Notes under the pieces: generated by a model | Seen by the model: only the letters and a program-made list of their open reading frames with translations | What the model was told of the DNA's origin: nothing | Database searches by the model: none | Shown: positions 35,301-44,359 of the stretch, one piece after another | How positions within the stretch are numbered: the stretch's first letter is position 1 | Layout of the letters: the number at the start of each line of letters is the position of its first letter | Translations under genes and position numbers: made by a program | Source of the DNA: Modestobacter roseus | GTDB lineage: Bacteria > Actinomycetota > Actinomycetes > Mycobacteriales > Geodermatophilaceae | Direction of reading: 5' to 3' | NCBI RefSeq assembly: GCF_007994135.1 | Contig: NZ_VLKF01000001.1 | Location: forward strand, 2,108,001-2,172,000 | DNA length: 64,000 nucleotides

Positions 35301-36050
35301 GTGAGCCTCGACGACCGCTTCGCCGCCGCCCTCGCTGCGGCGTCCCCCGACCCCGGCGAGCCGGCACTGCTCCCCGACCGGCTGGCGCGGGCCGCCGCCC
35401 GGGTGCTCGCCGTGGACGGCTCCGGGTCCGACGTGGGCGTGGGGTTCAGCGTGCGGGCAGGAGCCCGGGGCCGCACCCCGCTGGCCGCGAGCTCCGCCGA
35501 GGCCGGCCGGGCCGAGCGGCTGCAGTTCACCGTCGGCGCGGGTCCGTGCACGGCGGTCTACGACACCGGGCAACCGGTGTTCGCGGTGCCGACGGACCTG
35601 CGCTCCCGCTGGCCGGCCTACGCCGACCTGCTGTTCGCCCGCACCCCCTACCGCGGGGTCGTCTGCCTACCCCTGCGGTCGACGCTGACCGGCATCGGCG
35701 TACTCGACGTCTTCCTGGCCGAGCCGGCGGACGTGCCACGGCTGGACGTCTTCGACGCACTGGCGGTCGGCGAGCTGATCACCTCGGCGCTCGGCGATAC
35801 GGCGCTGTGGTCGTCGTGGACGGCGGCGGACAGCCCGGCGTGGCTGCACACCCCGGCCGCTCTCCGCCGCGCGGCGGTCTGGGAGGCGGTCGGCCGGGTG
35901 GCGGCGGCGTGGGACGTCGACGCCCCCGCGGCGCTCGCCCTGCTCCGGGCGCACGCCTGGGCCACCGGCCGGTCGGTGGACTCGCTCGCCGCCGACCTGC
36001 TGGCCGGCCGGCTCACCCCCGCCGACGTCGCCGGCCGCCCCGCGGACTGA
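35301..36050 (+). CDS. GAF and ANTAR domain protein (RNA-binding antiterminator type)
   Basis: 249 residues from GTG 35301; a TTG at 35256 in frame would add 15. A GAF-like sensor spans about 20-170 (LQFTVGAGPCTAVYDTGQPVFAV and PYRGVVCLPLRS, LGVLD-type core). The C-terminal 60 residues form an ANTAR domain (LRRAAVWEAVGRVAAAWDVD, ALALLRAHAWATGRSV, SLAADLLAGRL), which binds paired RNA hexaloops to prevent termination. Ligand and target RNA unknown. No paired hexaloop is obvious nearby. Confidence 0.85.
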   Translation: MSLDDRFAAALAAASPDPGEPALLPDRLARAAARVLAVDGSGSDVGVGFSVRAGARGRTPLAASSAEAGRAERLQFTVGAGPCTAVYDTGQPVFAVPTDLRSRWPAYADLLFARTPYRGVVCLPLRSTLTGIGVLDVFLAEPADVPRLDVFDALAVGELITSALGDTALWSSWTAADSPAWLHTPAALRRAAVWEAVGRVAAAWDVDAPAALALLRAHAWATGRSVDSLAADLLAGRLTPADVAGRPAD

Positions 36051-36088
36051 CCGGCGTCAGCGCGGCTGGGGTGTCAGCGGCAGGGGCC

Positions 36089-36766
36089 TCAGCAGCAGGG
36101 CGAGTCGAGCGCGACGTCGACCCGCACCTCCGGTCCCAGCTGCGCGTCGATCAGCTCCAGGGCGTCGCCGGACCAGAAGCTGCCCGGGTCGTAGGCGCTC
36201 AGCGGCCGGTCGGATGGCAGCAGCCCCATCGCGGTGTAGGTGGCGGCGACCAGCTCGGCGCAGAAGACCGTGTCGTTGGTCTCGTGCCGCCGCAACCGGC
36301 CGTTGACCCAGCCGCGGGCCAGCCCCCGGGTGGTCGGGAACGGCTTGCCGTCCAGCCGGGCGATGGTGCGCAGGACGGCGTCCTCCATCTCCCGGGTCAC
36401 CCCGCCGTCGTCGGCCGGGCCGACCAGCTGGCGCAGCCACGCCTGCTGGCCGTACCGCTTCTTCCAGACGCAGACGGCGTCGGCGAGGTCGTGCAGCTGC
36501 ACGCCCCGCTGGTGCCGGCCGGTCCAGACGTCGGCCAGCGAGTGACCGAGCTCGGCGTGCCACAGCAGCGGTGGCAGGTCGTCGAGGACGACGGCCATCC
36601 CGACGTGGTTGACCGGGGCGTTGGTGACCGTCTGGATGGCGCGGTCGGCCAGCGAGCCGCCGCGGAACACCCACACGTCACCGGTCCGGGTCAGCTCGCC
36701 GGCCTCGTGCAACGAGAGGGCCCGCGCGGAGGTGCCACGCACGAACCCGGTGCGATTGTGAGCCAC
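36089..36766 (-). CDS. YiiX-like permuted NlpC/P60 (peptidase C92-type) protein
   Basis: About 225 residues from GTG 36766. Key features fit the permuted papain-like YiiX/C92 fold: GDVWVFRGGSLADRAIQ near the start, NHVGMAVVLDDLPPLLWHAEL with the catalytic His, and DTVFCAELVAATYTAMG with a probable catalytic Cys. No signal peptide or membrane helix. The family includes amidases acting on peptides or lipids; substrate unknown. It is divergent from the small membrane protein gene with only 18 nt between starts. Confidence 0.6.
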   Translation of the reverse strand: MAHNRTGFVRGTSARALSLHEAGELTRTGDVWVFRGGSLADRAIQTVTNAPVNHVGMAVVLDDLPPLLWHAELGHSLADVWTGRHQRGVQLHDLADAVCVWKKRYGQQAWLRQLVGPADDGGVTREMEDAVLRTIARLDGKPFPTTRGLARGWVNGRLRRHETNDTVFCAELVAATYTAMGLLPSDRPLSAYDPGSFWSGDALELIDAQLGPEVRVDVALDSPCC

Positions 36767-36784
36767 ACCACTACGGTATCGGTC

Positions 36785-37084
36785 ATGCGGGTCGGGAAGC
36801 TGCTCGGAGTCGCCGGGATCGTCGGGGTCGCCACGACAGGGGCGGTGCTGCTGCGCCACGAACGGCACCGCCGCGCCTACTCGGCCGAGGAGGTGCGGGC
36901 CCGGCTGCAGGGCCGGGTGGCGGAGGTGGCCGAGGCCCCCGCCGACCCGGACATGGTGCCCGACTGGCCGGCCGAGGTGCAGCGGCCGCAGCGCCACCCC
37001 ATGGAGGTGCTGCTCAGCTCGGTCATGCGGATCGGGCCGCTGCGCCGGCTGGAGTTCCCCACCCGCGCGCACGCCGACCGCTGA
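36785..37084 (+). CDS. Small hypothetical protein with an N-terminal membrane helix
   Basis: 99 residues from ATG 36785. One helix at about 5-22 (KLLGVAGIVGVATTGAVLL) is followed by a charged cytoplasmic tail with a short helical stretch (SAEEVRARLQGRVAEVAEA). I do not recognise a family. It is convergent with eutC, 7 nt apart. Confidence 0.6.
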   Translation: MRVGKLLGVAGIVGVATTGAVLLRHERHRRAYSAEEVRARLQGRVAEVAEAPADPDMVPDWPAEVQRPQRHPMEVLLSSVMRIGPLRRLEFPTRAHADR

Positions 37085-37091
37085 GCCGGGC

Positions 37092-37835
37092 TCAGCCGCC
37101 GGACGGCAGCGCGATCCCCTCGTCCTTGAGGACGACGCCGCTGGCCCCGAGCTGCCGGGCGGCCTGGAGCAGCGCGACCAGGGTGTCGGCCGCCTGCGCG
37201 TAGCCGAGGCCGTGCGGTGGGCGCACGTTGGAGATGCAGTTGCGCTCGGAGTCCGCCCGGCCCGGCCGCGGGTCGTGCGTCAGGTACAGCCCGAGGCTGT
37301 CGGCCGAGCTCAGCCCCGGCCGCTCCCCCACCAGGACGACGACGATCGCGGCGCCCAGCGCGGCACCGACCGGGTCGCCGAGGGCCACCCGCGCCTGGTG
37401 CGCCAGCACCAGCGGCGCCACCGACCAGCCCGGCAGCCGGTCGAGCACCGCCGCCACCGTGCCGGCCGCGTGCTCGTGCACCGCCCGCGGGGAGAGGCCG
37501 TCGGCGATCACCAGCGCCAGGTCGCAGGTGCCGCCGGGCAGCGTCGTGCCGTCGGCGAGGCGGCGGCCGAGGTCCGGTCGCTGCAGGTAGGTGCCCCGGT
37601 CCGGGGCGGCGCTGTGCACCTCCAGCACGTCCAGGCCGACGCCGGCGGCGGTGAGCGCGGCGCGCACCCGGTCGCCGTCCAGCGCGGTGTGCACGGCGTC
37701 CCGGGCGGCGGCGTGCGCGGCGCGGAACTCGAGCTCGCGGGCCGTCGGCAGCCCGTCACCGGCCCGGCCCAGCGCGACCCGCGCCCGGGTCGCGTTCCGC
37801 AGCACGCCCCACGGGTCGGGGGCGACGTCGCTCAT
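37092..37835 (-). CDS. eutC: Ethanolamine ammonia-lyase small subunit
   Basis: 247 residues from ATG 37835, overlapping eutB's stop by 4 nt. Conserved EutC segments: TARELEFRAAHAAARDAVH, YLQRPDLGRRL, LVIADGLSPRAVHEHA, LVGERPGLSSADSLGLYLTHDPRPG and the Cys in RNCISNVRP near the cobalamin site. With EutB it converts ethanolamine to acetaldehyde and ammonia using adenosylcobalamin. No carboxysome-like shell or eutA reactivase gene is present here. Confidence 0.95.
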   Translation of the reverse strand: MSDVAPDPWGVLRNATRARVALGRAGDGLPTARELEFRAAHAAARDAVHTALDGDRVRAALTAAGVGLDVLEVHSAAPDRGTYLQRPDLGRRLADGTTLPGGTCDLALVIADGLSPRAVHEHAAGTVAAVLDRLPGWSVAPLVLAHQARVALGDPVGAALGAAIVVVLVGERPGLSSADSLGLYLTHDPRPGRADSERNCISNVRPPHGLGYAQAADTLVALLQAARQLGASGVVLKDEGIALPSGG

Positions 37836-39241
37836 CGGGCCGCCGCCAGGAGCGCGCGGGCGGCCGGGGCGTCGGGGGTCAGCGCGCGCACCCGGCCGGC
37901 GTCGTCGAGCAGGTCCATCCGGGCCAGCCACGCCTCGAACTCCGGCGCCGGGCGCAGGTCCAGCACCGAGCGGGCAGTGAGCACGTCGGTGAACGACAGC
38001 GACTGGTAGTGCAGCATCACGTCGTCCGAGCCCGGGACGGCGATGACGAACGCGCAGCCCGCCGCCCCCAGCAGCAGCGTGAGCACGTCGGTGTCGTCGC
38101 CGTCGACGTCGGTGTGGTTGGTGTAGCAGACGTCCACGCCCATCGGCAGGCCGAGCAGCTTGCCGCAGAAGTGGTCCTCCAGCCCGGCCCGCACCACCTG
38201 CTTGCCGTCGTAGAGGTACTCCGGCCCGATGAACCCGACGACGGTGTTGACCAGCAGCGGGTCGAAGTGCCGGGCGACGCCGTAGGCGCGGCACTCCAGG
38301 GTCTGCTGGTCGACCGGCCCGTCGACGCCGTGGTGCGCGTCGGCGGACAGCGCCGACCCCTGCCCGGTCTCGAAGTAGGTGACGTTGCTGCCGACCGTGC
38401 CCCGGCCCAGCTCCAACGCCCCGGCCCGGGCCTCGGCGAGCTGGTCGAGGGTGACGCCGAAGCCGCGGTTGCCCGCCTGCGTGCCGGCCACCGACTGGAA
38501 CACCAGGTCGACCGGGGCCCCGGCCTCCAGCGCCCGCAGCGTGGTGGTCACGTGCGCCAGCACGCAGGACTGGGTGGGGATCTCGTACCGGCTGATCACC
38601 GCGTCGACCAGCTCCAGCAGCGCGATGGTCTGCGCCGGGGAATCGGTGGCCGGGTTGATCCCGATCACGGCGTCGCCACTGCCCTGCAGCAGCCCGTCCA
38701 GGATCGAGGCGGTCACACCGACGGCGTCGTCGGTGGGGTGGTTGGGCTGCAGCCGGGACGCCAGCCGGCCGGGCAGCCCCAGCGTGCTGCGCAGACCGGT
38801 GACCACCCGGGTCCGGCGGGCGACGGCGACCAGGTCGGCGTTGCGCATCACCTTGGAGACCGCGGCGGCCATCTCCGGGGTCAGCCCGCGGGCGAGGCCG
38901 GAGATGGCCGCCTCGTCCCGCTCGGCCGCCCGGGCCAGCAGCCAGTCGCGGAACTCCCCCACCGTCAGCGCGGCGACCGGGGCGAAGGCGGCGCGGTCGT
39001 GGGTGTCCAGGATCAGCCGGGTGACGTCGTCCTCGTCGTAGCCGACCACCTGCTCGGTGAGGAAGGTGGCCAGCGGGACGTCGGCGAGCACGTGCTGGGC
39101 CGCCACCCGCTGCGCCTGCGACTCCGCGGCGACGCCGGCCAGCACGTCGCCGGAGCGGGCCGGGGTGGCCTTGGCCAGGACGTCGCCGAGCGAGCGGAAC
39201 TCGTACGTGTGCCCGCCCAGCGTCGTCCGGCGCACGGTCAT
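37832..39241 (-). CDS. eutB: Ethanolamine ammonia-lyase large subunit
   Basis: 469 residues from ATG 39241. The TIM-barrel catalytic subunit is recognised by LAKATPARSGDVLAGVAAES, LTPEMAAAVSKVMRNADL, RLQPNHPTDD, VIGINPATDS, FQSVAGTQAGN, and FETGQGSALSADAHHGVDG with the conserved Glu of the substrate site. Length agrees with family members (about 450-470). It overlaps the permease gene upstream and eutC downstream by 4 nt each, so permease and both subunits are made together. Confidence 0.95.
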   Translation of the reverse strand: MTVRRTTLGGHTYEFRSLGDVLAKATPARSGDVLAGVAAESQAQRVAAQHVLADVPLATFLTEQVVGYDEDDVTRLILDTHDRAAFAPVAALTVGEFRDWLLARAAERDEAAISGLARGLTPEMAAAVSKVMRNADLVAVARRTRVVTGLRSTLGLPGRLASRLQPNHPTDDAVGVTASILDGLLQGSGDAVIGINPATDSPAQTIALLELVDAVISRYEIPTQSCVLAHVTTTLRALEAGAPVDLVFQSVAGTQAGNRGFGVTLDQLAEARAGALELGRGTVGSNVTYFETGQGSALSADAHHGVDGPVDQQTLECRAYGVARHFDPLLVNTVVGFIGPEYLYDGKQVVRAGLEDHFCGKLLGLPMGVDVCYTNHTDVDGDDTDVLTLLLGAAGCAFVIAVPGSDDVMLHYQSLSFTDVLTARSVLDLRPAPEFEAWLARMDLLDDAGRVRALTPDAPAARALLAAAR

Positions 39242-40701
39242 TCGAGCTCCTCCTCCGCCGCGGCCAGCAGCGCGAACTCCTCCTCCGGGGCCGAGGCGAC
39301 CAGGTGGTGGCGGCTGTGCAGGGCGAAGTAGGCCAGGAAGGCGAGGAACGCGCCCAGGGTCCACAGCGCCGCCGTCCGGTCGACCAGGAACGTGGCGACC
39401 ACCGCCGCGGCGGCGAGCACCAGGGCCACGCCCGTGGTGACCGTGCCGCCGGGCGTGCGGTAGGGGCGGGGCAGGTCGGGCTCGCGGCGGCGCAGCACGA
39501 TGTGGCTGACCATCATCAGCACGTAGGACACCGTCGCCCCGAAGACGGCCATGTTCAGCAGCATCGCGCCCTGCCCGGTCAGCGAGAGCGCGAAGCCGAT
39601 CGCACCGGGCACCAGCAGGGCCAGCGTCGGGGCCTTGCGCCCGTTGGTCACCGACAGGGACCGGGGCAGGTAGCCGGCCCGGGAGAGCGCGAAGGTCTGC
39701 CGGGAGTAGGCGTAGATGATCGAGAAGAAGCTCGCGACCAGGCCGACCAGCCCGGCGTAGTTGATCACCGTGGTCAGCGCGCTGGAGGCCCCGGCCACCT
39801 CGAGCGCCTCCACCGGTGGGTTGCCGCTGGCCGACATCGCGGCCGAGCCGCCGGCGCCGGCGGTGAACACCAGCATCAGCACCGCCAGCACCAGCAGCAG
39901 CCCCATCGCCGCGACGATCCCGCGGGGCAGCGACCGGGCCGGGTCGCGGGCCTCCTCCGATGCCAGCGGCACGCACTCCACCGCCAGGAAGAACCAGATG
40001 GCGAACGGGAAGGCGGCCCAGATGCCGATCAGGCCGAAGGGCAGGAACTCCGAGGCGCCGGCGGCGTCGGTGGGCGCGATGTCGGTCAGGTTGGCCGCGT
40101 CGAAGGCCGGGATCGCGCCGACCAGGTAGAGCACCAGGCCGGCCACCGCGACCGCGGCGATCACCAGCATCACCTTCAGCGCCTCCCCGACGCCGAGCAG
40201 GTGGACGCCGATGAACAGCGCGTAGGCCGCCAGGTACACCCACCAGCCGTCGGTGATGCCGAACAGGCCGAGGGACTCGACGTAGGCGCCGATGAAGGTG
40301 GCGATCGCCGCCGGGGCGATCGCGTACTCGATCAGCACCGCCACCCCGGTGGCGTAGCCACCCCACGGGCCCAGCGCGCGGCGGGCGAAGGTGTAGCCGC
40401 CGCCGGCGGTCGGCAGCGCCGAGCCGAGCTCGGCCAGCCCGAAGACCATCGCCGAGTACATGACGGCCATCAGGACGACGGCGATCAGCAGCCCGCCGAA
40501 CCCGCCCTCGGCCAGCCCGAAGTTCCAGCCGGCGTAGTCACCGGAGATGACCGCGGCGACCCCGAGACCGGCCAGCAGCACCCAGCCGGCGGTGCCCCCG
40601 CGGAGCTGGCGCCGCTCCAGGTAGCCGGTGCCGACCGTCTCCGCCTCCACCCCCCGCCCCGGTCCGTGCGGTGCGTGGGTGGGTGCGGGCTCGACGGTCA
40701 T
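39238..40701 (-). CDS. eat: Ethanolamine permease (APC superfamily)
   Basis: 487 residues with about twelve helices. The opening GWVLLAGLGVAAVISGDYAGWNFGL is the hallmark of the ethanolamine permease group, followed by LGSALPTAGGGYTFARRALG. It brings ethanolamine into the cell for EutBC. It is first gene of the eat-eutB-eutC operon. The promoter must lie in 40702-40822, where I see no clear operator. Confidence 0.9.
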   Translation of the reverse strand: MTVEPAPTHAPHGPGRGVEAETVGTGYLERRQLRGGTAGWVLLAGLGVAAVISGDYAGWNFGLAEGGFGGLLIAVVLMAVMYSAMVFGLAELGSALPTAGGGYTFARRALGPWGGYATGVAVLIEYAIAPAAIATFIGAYVESLGLFGITDGWWVYLAAYALFIGVHLLGVGEALKVMLVIAAVAVAGLVLYLVGAIPAFDAANLTDIAPTDAAGASEFLPFGLIGIWAAFPFAIWFFLAVECVPLASEEARDPARSLPRGIVAAMGLLLVLAVLMLVFTAGAGGSAAMSASGNPPVEALEVAGASSALTTVINYAGLVGLVASFFSIIYAYSRQTFALSRAGYLPRSLSVTNGRKAPTLALLVPGAIGFALSLTGQGAMLLNMAVFGATVSYVLMMVSHIVLRRREPDLPRPYRTPGGTVTTGVALVLAAAAVVATFLVDRTAALWTLGAFLAFLAYFALHSRHHLVASAPEEEFALLAAAEEELE

Positions 40702-40822
40702 CGCGGTCCTCCGGCTCGGGTCCCCCGGGTGAGGTGGCAGCCAGCGTCTTCCGGTCCACCCCGCCGGTCAACGGGGTGCGAACGATCGGAACACCGAGTT
40801 CACGAGCGGCGTCACCGACGGC

Positions 40823-41773
40823 TCATGCACCGTCCAGCGCGGCGGCTGCCAGCTCGGTCGCGTACGGGTGGCCGAACAGCCCGGCGAGGCCGCCGGTGTG
40901 CAGGAAGACGGTGCGCCCGCCCGGGCGCAGGGTGCCCTCGGTGACTGCCGCGACCAGCCCGGCCAGCGCCTTCGCGGTGTACACCGGGTCGAGCACCAGG
41001 CCCTCGGTGCGCGCCGCGGTGCGCAGCGCCGCCGCGGCCGCCGCCGTGAGCACCCCGTACCCCTCGCCCACCTGGTCCCGCCGCAGCCGCAGCGCACCGG
41101 GGGTGGCACCCAGCGCCGTCGCCAGCTCGTGCACCCGGGCCTCCGGGTCGGGCACCGCACCGGTGTCGACGCCGACGACGTGCTCGGCGCCGAGCCCGGC
41201 GACCAGGCCGGCCATCGTGCCGCCGGAGCCGACGGCCACCACCACGGTCTGCAGGTCGGGGAGTTGCTCGGCGAGCTCGGCGGCGCAGGCCAGGTAGCCG
41301 CGCGCCCCGGTCGGCGTCGACCCGCCCAGCGGCAGCACGGCGGGCACCTCACCCGCCGCCCGCAGCTGCCCGGCGACCGCGGCCATCCGCTCCTCGGCGT
41401 CCTCGCCCGGTGCGCAGACGACGACCCGGGCGCCGAAGAGCTCGTCCAGCGCGAGGTTGCCCGGTCGCGCGGCGGAGGGCTCCCCGGTGAGCACCAGGAC
41501 GGCGCGCAGACCCCGCTGGGCCGCTGCCGCGGCGGTCATCCGGGCGTGGTTGCTCTGCACGCCGCCGGTGGTGACCAGCACCGTCGCCCCGGCCGCCTCT
41601 CCCGCGGCGACGAGGTGCTCCAGCTTGCGCACCTTGTTGCCCCCGCCGAAGGACGTCAGGTCGTCGCGCTTGACCCAGAGGTCGTCCGGGCCGAGCCCGA
41701 CCGCCCGGGCGAGCCTCGGGGCGGGCTCCAGCGGGATGGGCCAGGACGACAGCCGGACGGGTGCGGTGCTCAC
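40823..41773 (-). CDS. PLP-dependent D-cysteine desulfhydrase/ACC deaminase-family enzyme
   Basis: 316 residues from GTG 41773; GTG 41797 would add eight. The PLP lysine is in SFGGGNKVRKLEHL, followed by TTGGVQSNHARMTAAAAA, which places the conserved SNH substrate loop, and phosphate-binding AVGSGGTMAGLVAGL. The family deaminates D-cysteine or 1-aminocyclopropane-1-carboxylate, releasing pyruvate or 2-ketobutyrate and ammonia. I cannot separate the two activities by eye. It may be transcribed alone. Confidence 0.85.
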   Translation of the reverse strand: MSTAPVRLSSWPIPLEPAPRLARAVGLGPDDLWVKRDDLTSFGGGNKVRKLEHLVAAGEAAGATVLVTTGGVQSNHARMTAAAAAQRGLRAVLVLTGEPSAARPGNLALDELFGARVVVCAPGEDAEERMAAVAGQLRAAGEVPAVLPLGGSTPTGARGYLACAAELAEQLPDLQTVVVAVGSGGTMAGLVAGLGAEHVVGVDTGAVPDPEARVHELATALGATPGALRLRRDQVGEGYGVLTAAAAAALRTAARTEGLVLDPVYTAKALAGLVAAVTEGTLRPGGRTVFLHTGGLAGLFGHPYATELAAAALDGA

Positions 41774-41821
41774 GGGAGCACAGCCTGGCCGGTCCACCCT
41801 CGCCTGGCCAGTGCCGTGCGG

Positions 41822-43180
41822 TCAGCGGAGCTCGAGCAGCTCCAGGTCCCGCACGTAGCTGCACACCCCGAGGTGCGCGCGCGCCGCCGCCGGGCGCAGC
41901 ACCCCGCCGACCGGCCGCAGCACCACCGCGACCGGACGCCGCCCGAAGGACACCGGCTGCGCCCAGCCCCACGCCGGCAGCACCGGTCGCCGCACCTGCT
42001 CGCCCTCGACGCCGAGGACGAGCACCGCGGCCAGCACCGCGGCCAGCGACACCGTGCCCAGCGCAGCGGGCAGCCCGGCGTGCTCGGCGAGGAAGCCGAT
42101 CACCGGCGGGCCACCGAGCAGCCCGGTGTAGCCGACCGTGGTGGCCAGCGCCACGCCCGAGGGGCCGCCGAGGGCGCCGGCCCGCGCGATGGCCAGCGGG
42201 AAGACGTTGGCCAGGCCGAGGCCGACGAGCACGAAACCGGCCAGCGCGACCGGCAGCGACGTCGTCGTCACCGCGGCCAGGGCGCCGGCCGCGGCCAGCA
42301 GCGCGCCGCCCACCAGCAACCGCCGCTCACCCAGGGCGAGCACCAGCCGCCCGCCGGCCAGCCGGCCGACGGCCATGGCCGAGGAGAAGCCGGCGTACCC
42401 GGCGGCCGCGAGGGCCGGCGCGGCGGCCACCTGCTCGCGCAGGTGCAGCGCACCCCAGTCGCTGAGCGCGCCCTCGCCGTAGGCGGTCGCGCCGGCCACG
42501 GCGCCGAGCAGCACCAGCACGCCGGTGGGACGGCGCCCGGGCACGACGTCGGCAGCGGGGCCGGTCGCGGCGGTCACCGGCCGGCCGGTGTCGCCACCGA
42601 GGAGCACCGGCCCGGCCCAGGCCATCGCCGCCAGCCCGACGACCGCCACCGCGGCCAGGTGCGGGGCCACGCCCATCGCGGCGGCGGCGACCCCACCCAG
42701 GAGCGCACCGAGCAGCCCGCCACCGCTGAAGGCGGCGTGCAGCCCGGACAGCAGCGGGCGGCCGGCCCGCGCCTCCACCTGCACCCCGACGCTGTTGGCG
42801 GCGACGTTCACCGCACCCGTGGCGGCGCCGAAGAGGACCAGCCCGGCGCACAGGGCCGGCACCGACCCGGCCAGTCCGGGCAGGACGGCGGTGACGGCGG
42901 CGCCCACGCCCGCCAGCGCCGCCACCCGCCCGGTGCCGAACCGGGCACACAGCCCGCCGGTGACCTGCATGCAGGCGAGTGCGCCGAGCGAGAGGCACAG
43001 CAGCGCGACACCGAGGGCGGTGTGGTCCGCGCCGGTGGCGACGCTGACGTCGGGCACCCGGGCGGCCCAGCTGCCGAACACGAACCCGTCGAGACCGAAG
43101 AGGACGGCGACGGCGGTCCGCAGCCGGCGCAGCGAGGGCGGCGGCGGGGCGGGGCGACGAGAGGGCAGGGAGAGGACCAC
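41822..43180 (-). CDS. MFS transporter
   Basis: About 452 residues from GTG 43180 with AAGG 8 nt upstream. Twelve helices begin TAVAVLFGLDGFVFGSWAARVPDV, a sequence typical of the YbjJ/fucose-permease-like MFS subgroup. TGAVNVAANSVGVQVE and LHAAFSGGGLLGALLGG also match that group. The C-terminal 50 residues form an extra basic tail. Substrate unknown. Confidence 0.83.
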   Translation of the reverse strand: MVLSLPSRRPAPPPPSLRRLRTAVAVLFGLDGFVFGSWAARVPDVSVATGADHTALGVALLCLSLGALACMQVTGGLCARFGTGRVAALAGVGAAVTAVLPGLAGSVPALCAGLVLFGAATGAVNVAANSVGVQVEARAGRPLLSGLHAAFSGGGLLGALLGGVAAAAMGVAPHLAAVAVVGLAAMAWAGPVLLGGDTGRPVTAATGPAADVVPGRRPTGVLVLLGAVAGATAYGEGALSDWGALHLREQVAAAPALAAAGYAGFSSAMAVGRLAGGRLVLALGERRLLVGGALLAAAGALAAVTTTSLPVALAGFVLVGLGLANVFPLAIARAGALGGPSGVALATTVGYTGLLGGPPVIGFLAEHAGLPAALGTVSLAAVLAAVLVLGVEGEQVRRPVLPAWGWAQPVSFGRRPVAVVLRPVGGVLRPAAARAHLGVCSYVRDLELLELR

Positions 43181-43388
43181 GGCAAGACCTTCGGGGAGTG
43201 GGCGCGCAGCACCGCGGAACGGCTGGCGGGGGTCGGGGAGCACACGACCTCGGGCGCTGTCCTCCACGGTGCCAGCCCAGCGTGTGCGCCGCCGGTCCCG
43301 ACGCCGTGAGAGCGCCCACGGTGTCGCCCCACCGGGCCCACCCGGCCCTGCGGTTGCCGGTTGCCCGATCCCCGCGCAGGGTCGGACC

Positions 43389-44354
43389 ATGACCGGGACC
43401 TTCACCCGCGGCCTGCTCGCCGGCGCCGCCGGGACCACCGCACTCAACGCCGCCAGCTGGCTGGACATGGCCGTGCGCGGCCGGTCGGCCAGCGACCTGC
43501 CGGCGCGCACCACCGACGCCCTGGCCGACGCGGCCGGGTGGTCGATCCCCGGCCGGGGCAGCGAGCGGGAGTCCCGCCGCACGGCGCTGGGCGCGCTGAC
43601 CGGGATCGCCAACGGCCTGGCGCTGGGCGTGGTCTCCAGCGCGGTGCGGTCGGCCGGTGTGCGGCTGTCCTTCCCGGTCGGCACGGTGGTCAAGGGCGCC
43701 GCGTCGAGCGCGGCGACCAACCTCCCGGTGGCGGCGCTCGGGGTCAGCGACCCGAGGTCGTGGAGCCGGCAGGACTGGCTCTCCGACGCCCTCCCGCACC
43801 TGGCCTACGGGGCGACCGTGCAGGCGGTGGTCTCCGGGCTGCCGACGCCGCGGGAGCGGGCGCTGCCCCGGCAGAAGGCGCGCGCCGGGCTGGTCGGCCG
43901 GTCGTTGCTGCTCGGGGTGGCCGCCGGCGGTCGCAGCTCGCTGGGCGTCGCCGGCCCCACCCTGACGGCGCAGGACACCGGGGTGGTCAAGAAGCTGGCG
44001 TCGCTGGCCGCGGTGGCCGGTGAGGTCTACGGGGACAAGCAGCCCGGCGTCCCGGCGCGGACCAGCCCGCAGGTGCTGCCCGGCCGGCTGGTCAGTGGCG
44101 CCGGTGGCGGCGCGCTGCTCGCCCGGCGGGCCGGGGCGAACGCCGCCCTGCCGTCGACCGCCGGGGCCCTCGGCGCGCTGGCCGGCTCCTACGGCGGCCT
44201 CGCCTGGCGGCGGTGGGCCGGGTCGTTCATGCCGGACTGGCAGGCCGCCGTCGTGGAGGACGCCGCGGCCGTGCTGCTCAGCCTCACCGCGTGCCTGCCG
44301 GGACGGCGGCGGTCGACGCGCGTCACGCGCGTCTACCACCCGCCTCGCGCCTGA
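43389..44354 (+). CDS. DUF4126-like membrane protein
   Basis: 321 residues from ATG 43389. The N-terminal 170 residues contain Gly/Ala-rich helices (FTRGLLAGAAGTTALNAASWL, ALGALTGIANGLALGVVSSA). The C-terminal part has AGEVYGDKQPGVPARTSPQVLPGRLVSGAGGGALL-type order, with EVYGDK, then P-R-TSP, then GRLVSGA and a last Gly-rich segment GALAGSYGGLAWRRW. That order matches DUF4126 proteins; the fit is by eye. Role unknown. It is divergent from the MFS gene across 208 nt. Confidence 0.6.
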   Translation: MTGTFTRGLLAGAAGTTALNAASWLDMAVRGRSASDLPARTTDALADAAGWSIPGRGSERESRRTALGALTGIANGLALGVVSSAVRSAGVRLSFPVGTVVKGAASSAATNLPVAALGVSDPRSWSRQDWLSDALPHLAYGATVQAVVSGLPTPRERALPRQKARAGLVGRSLLLGVAAGGRSSLGVAGPTLTAQDTGVVKKLASLAAVAGEVYGDKQPGVPARTSPQVLPGRLVSGAGGGALLARRAGANAALPSTAGALGALAGSYGGLAWRRWAGSFMPDWQAAVVEDAAAVLLSLTACLPGRRRSTRVTRVYHPPRA

Positions 44355-44359
44355 GCCGG

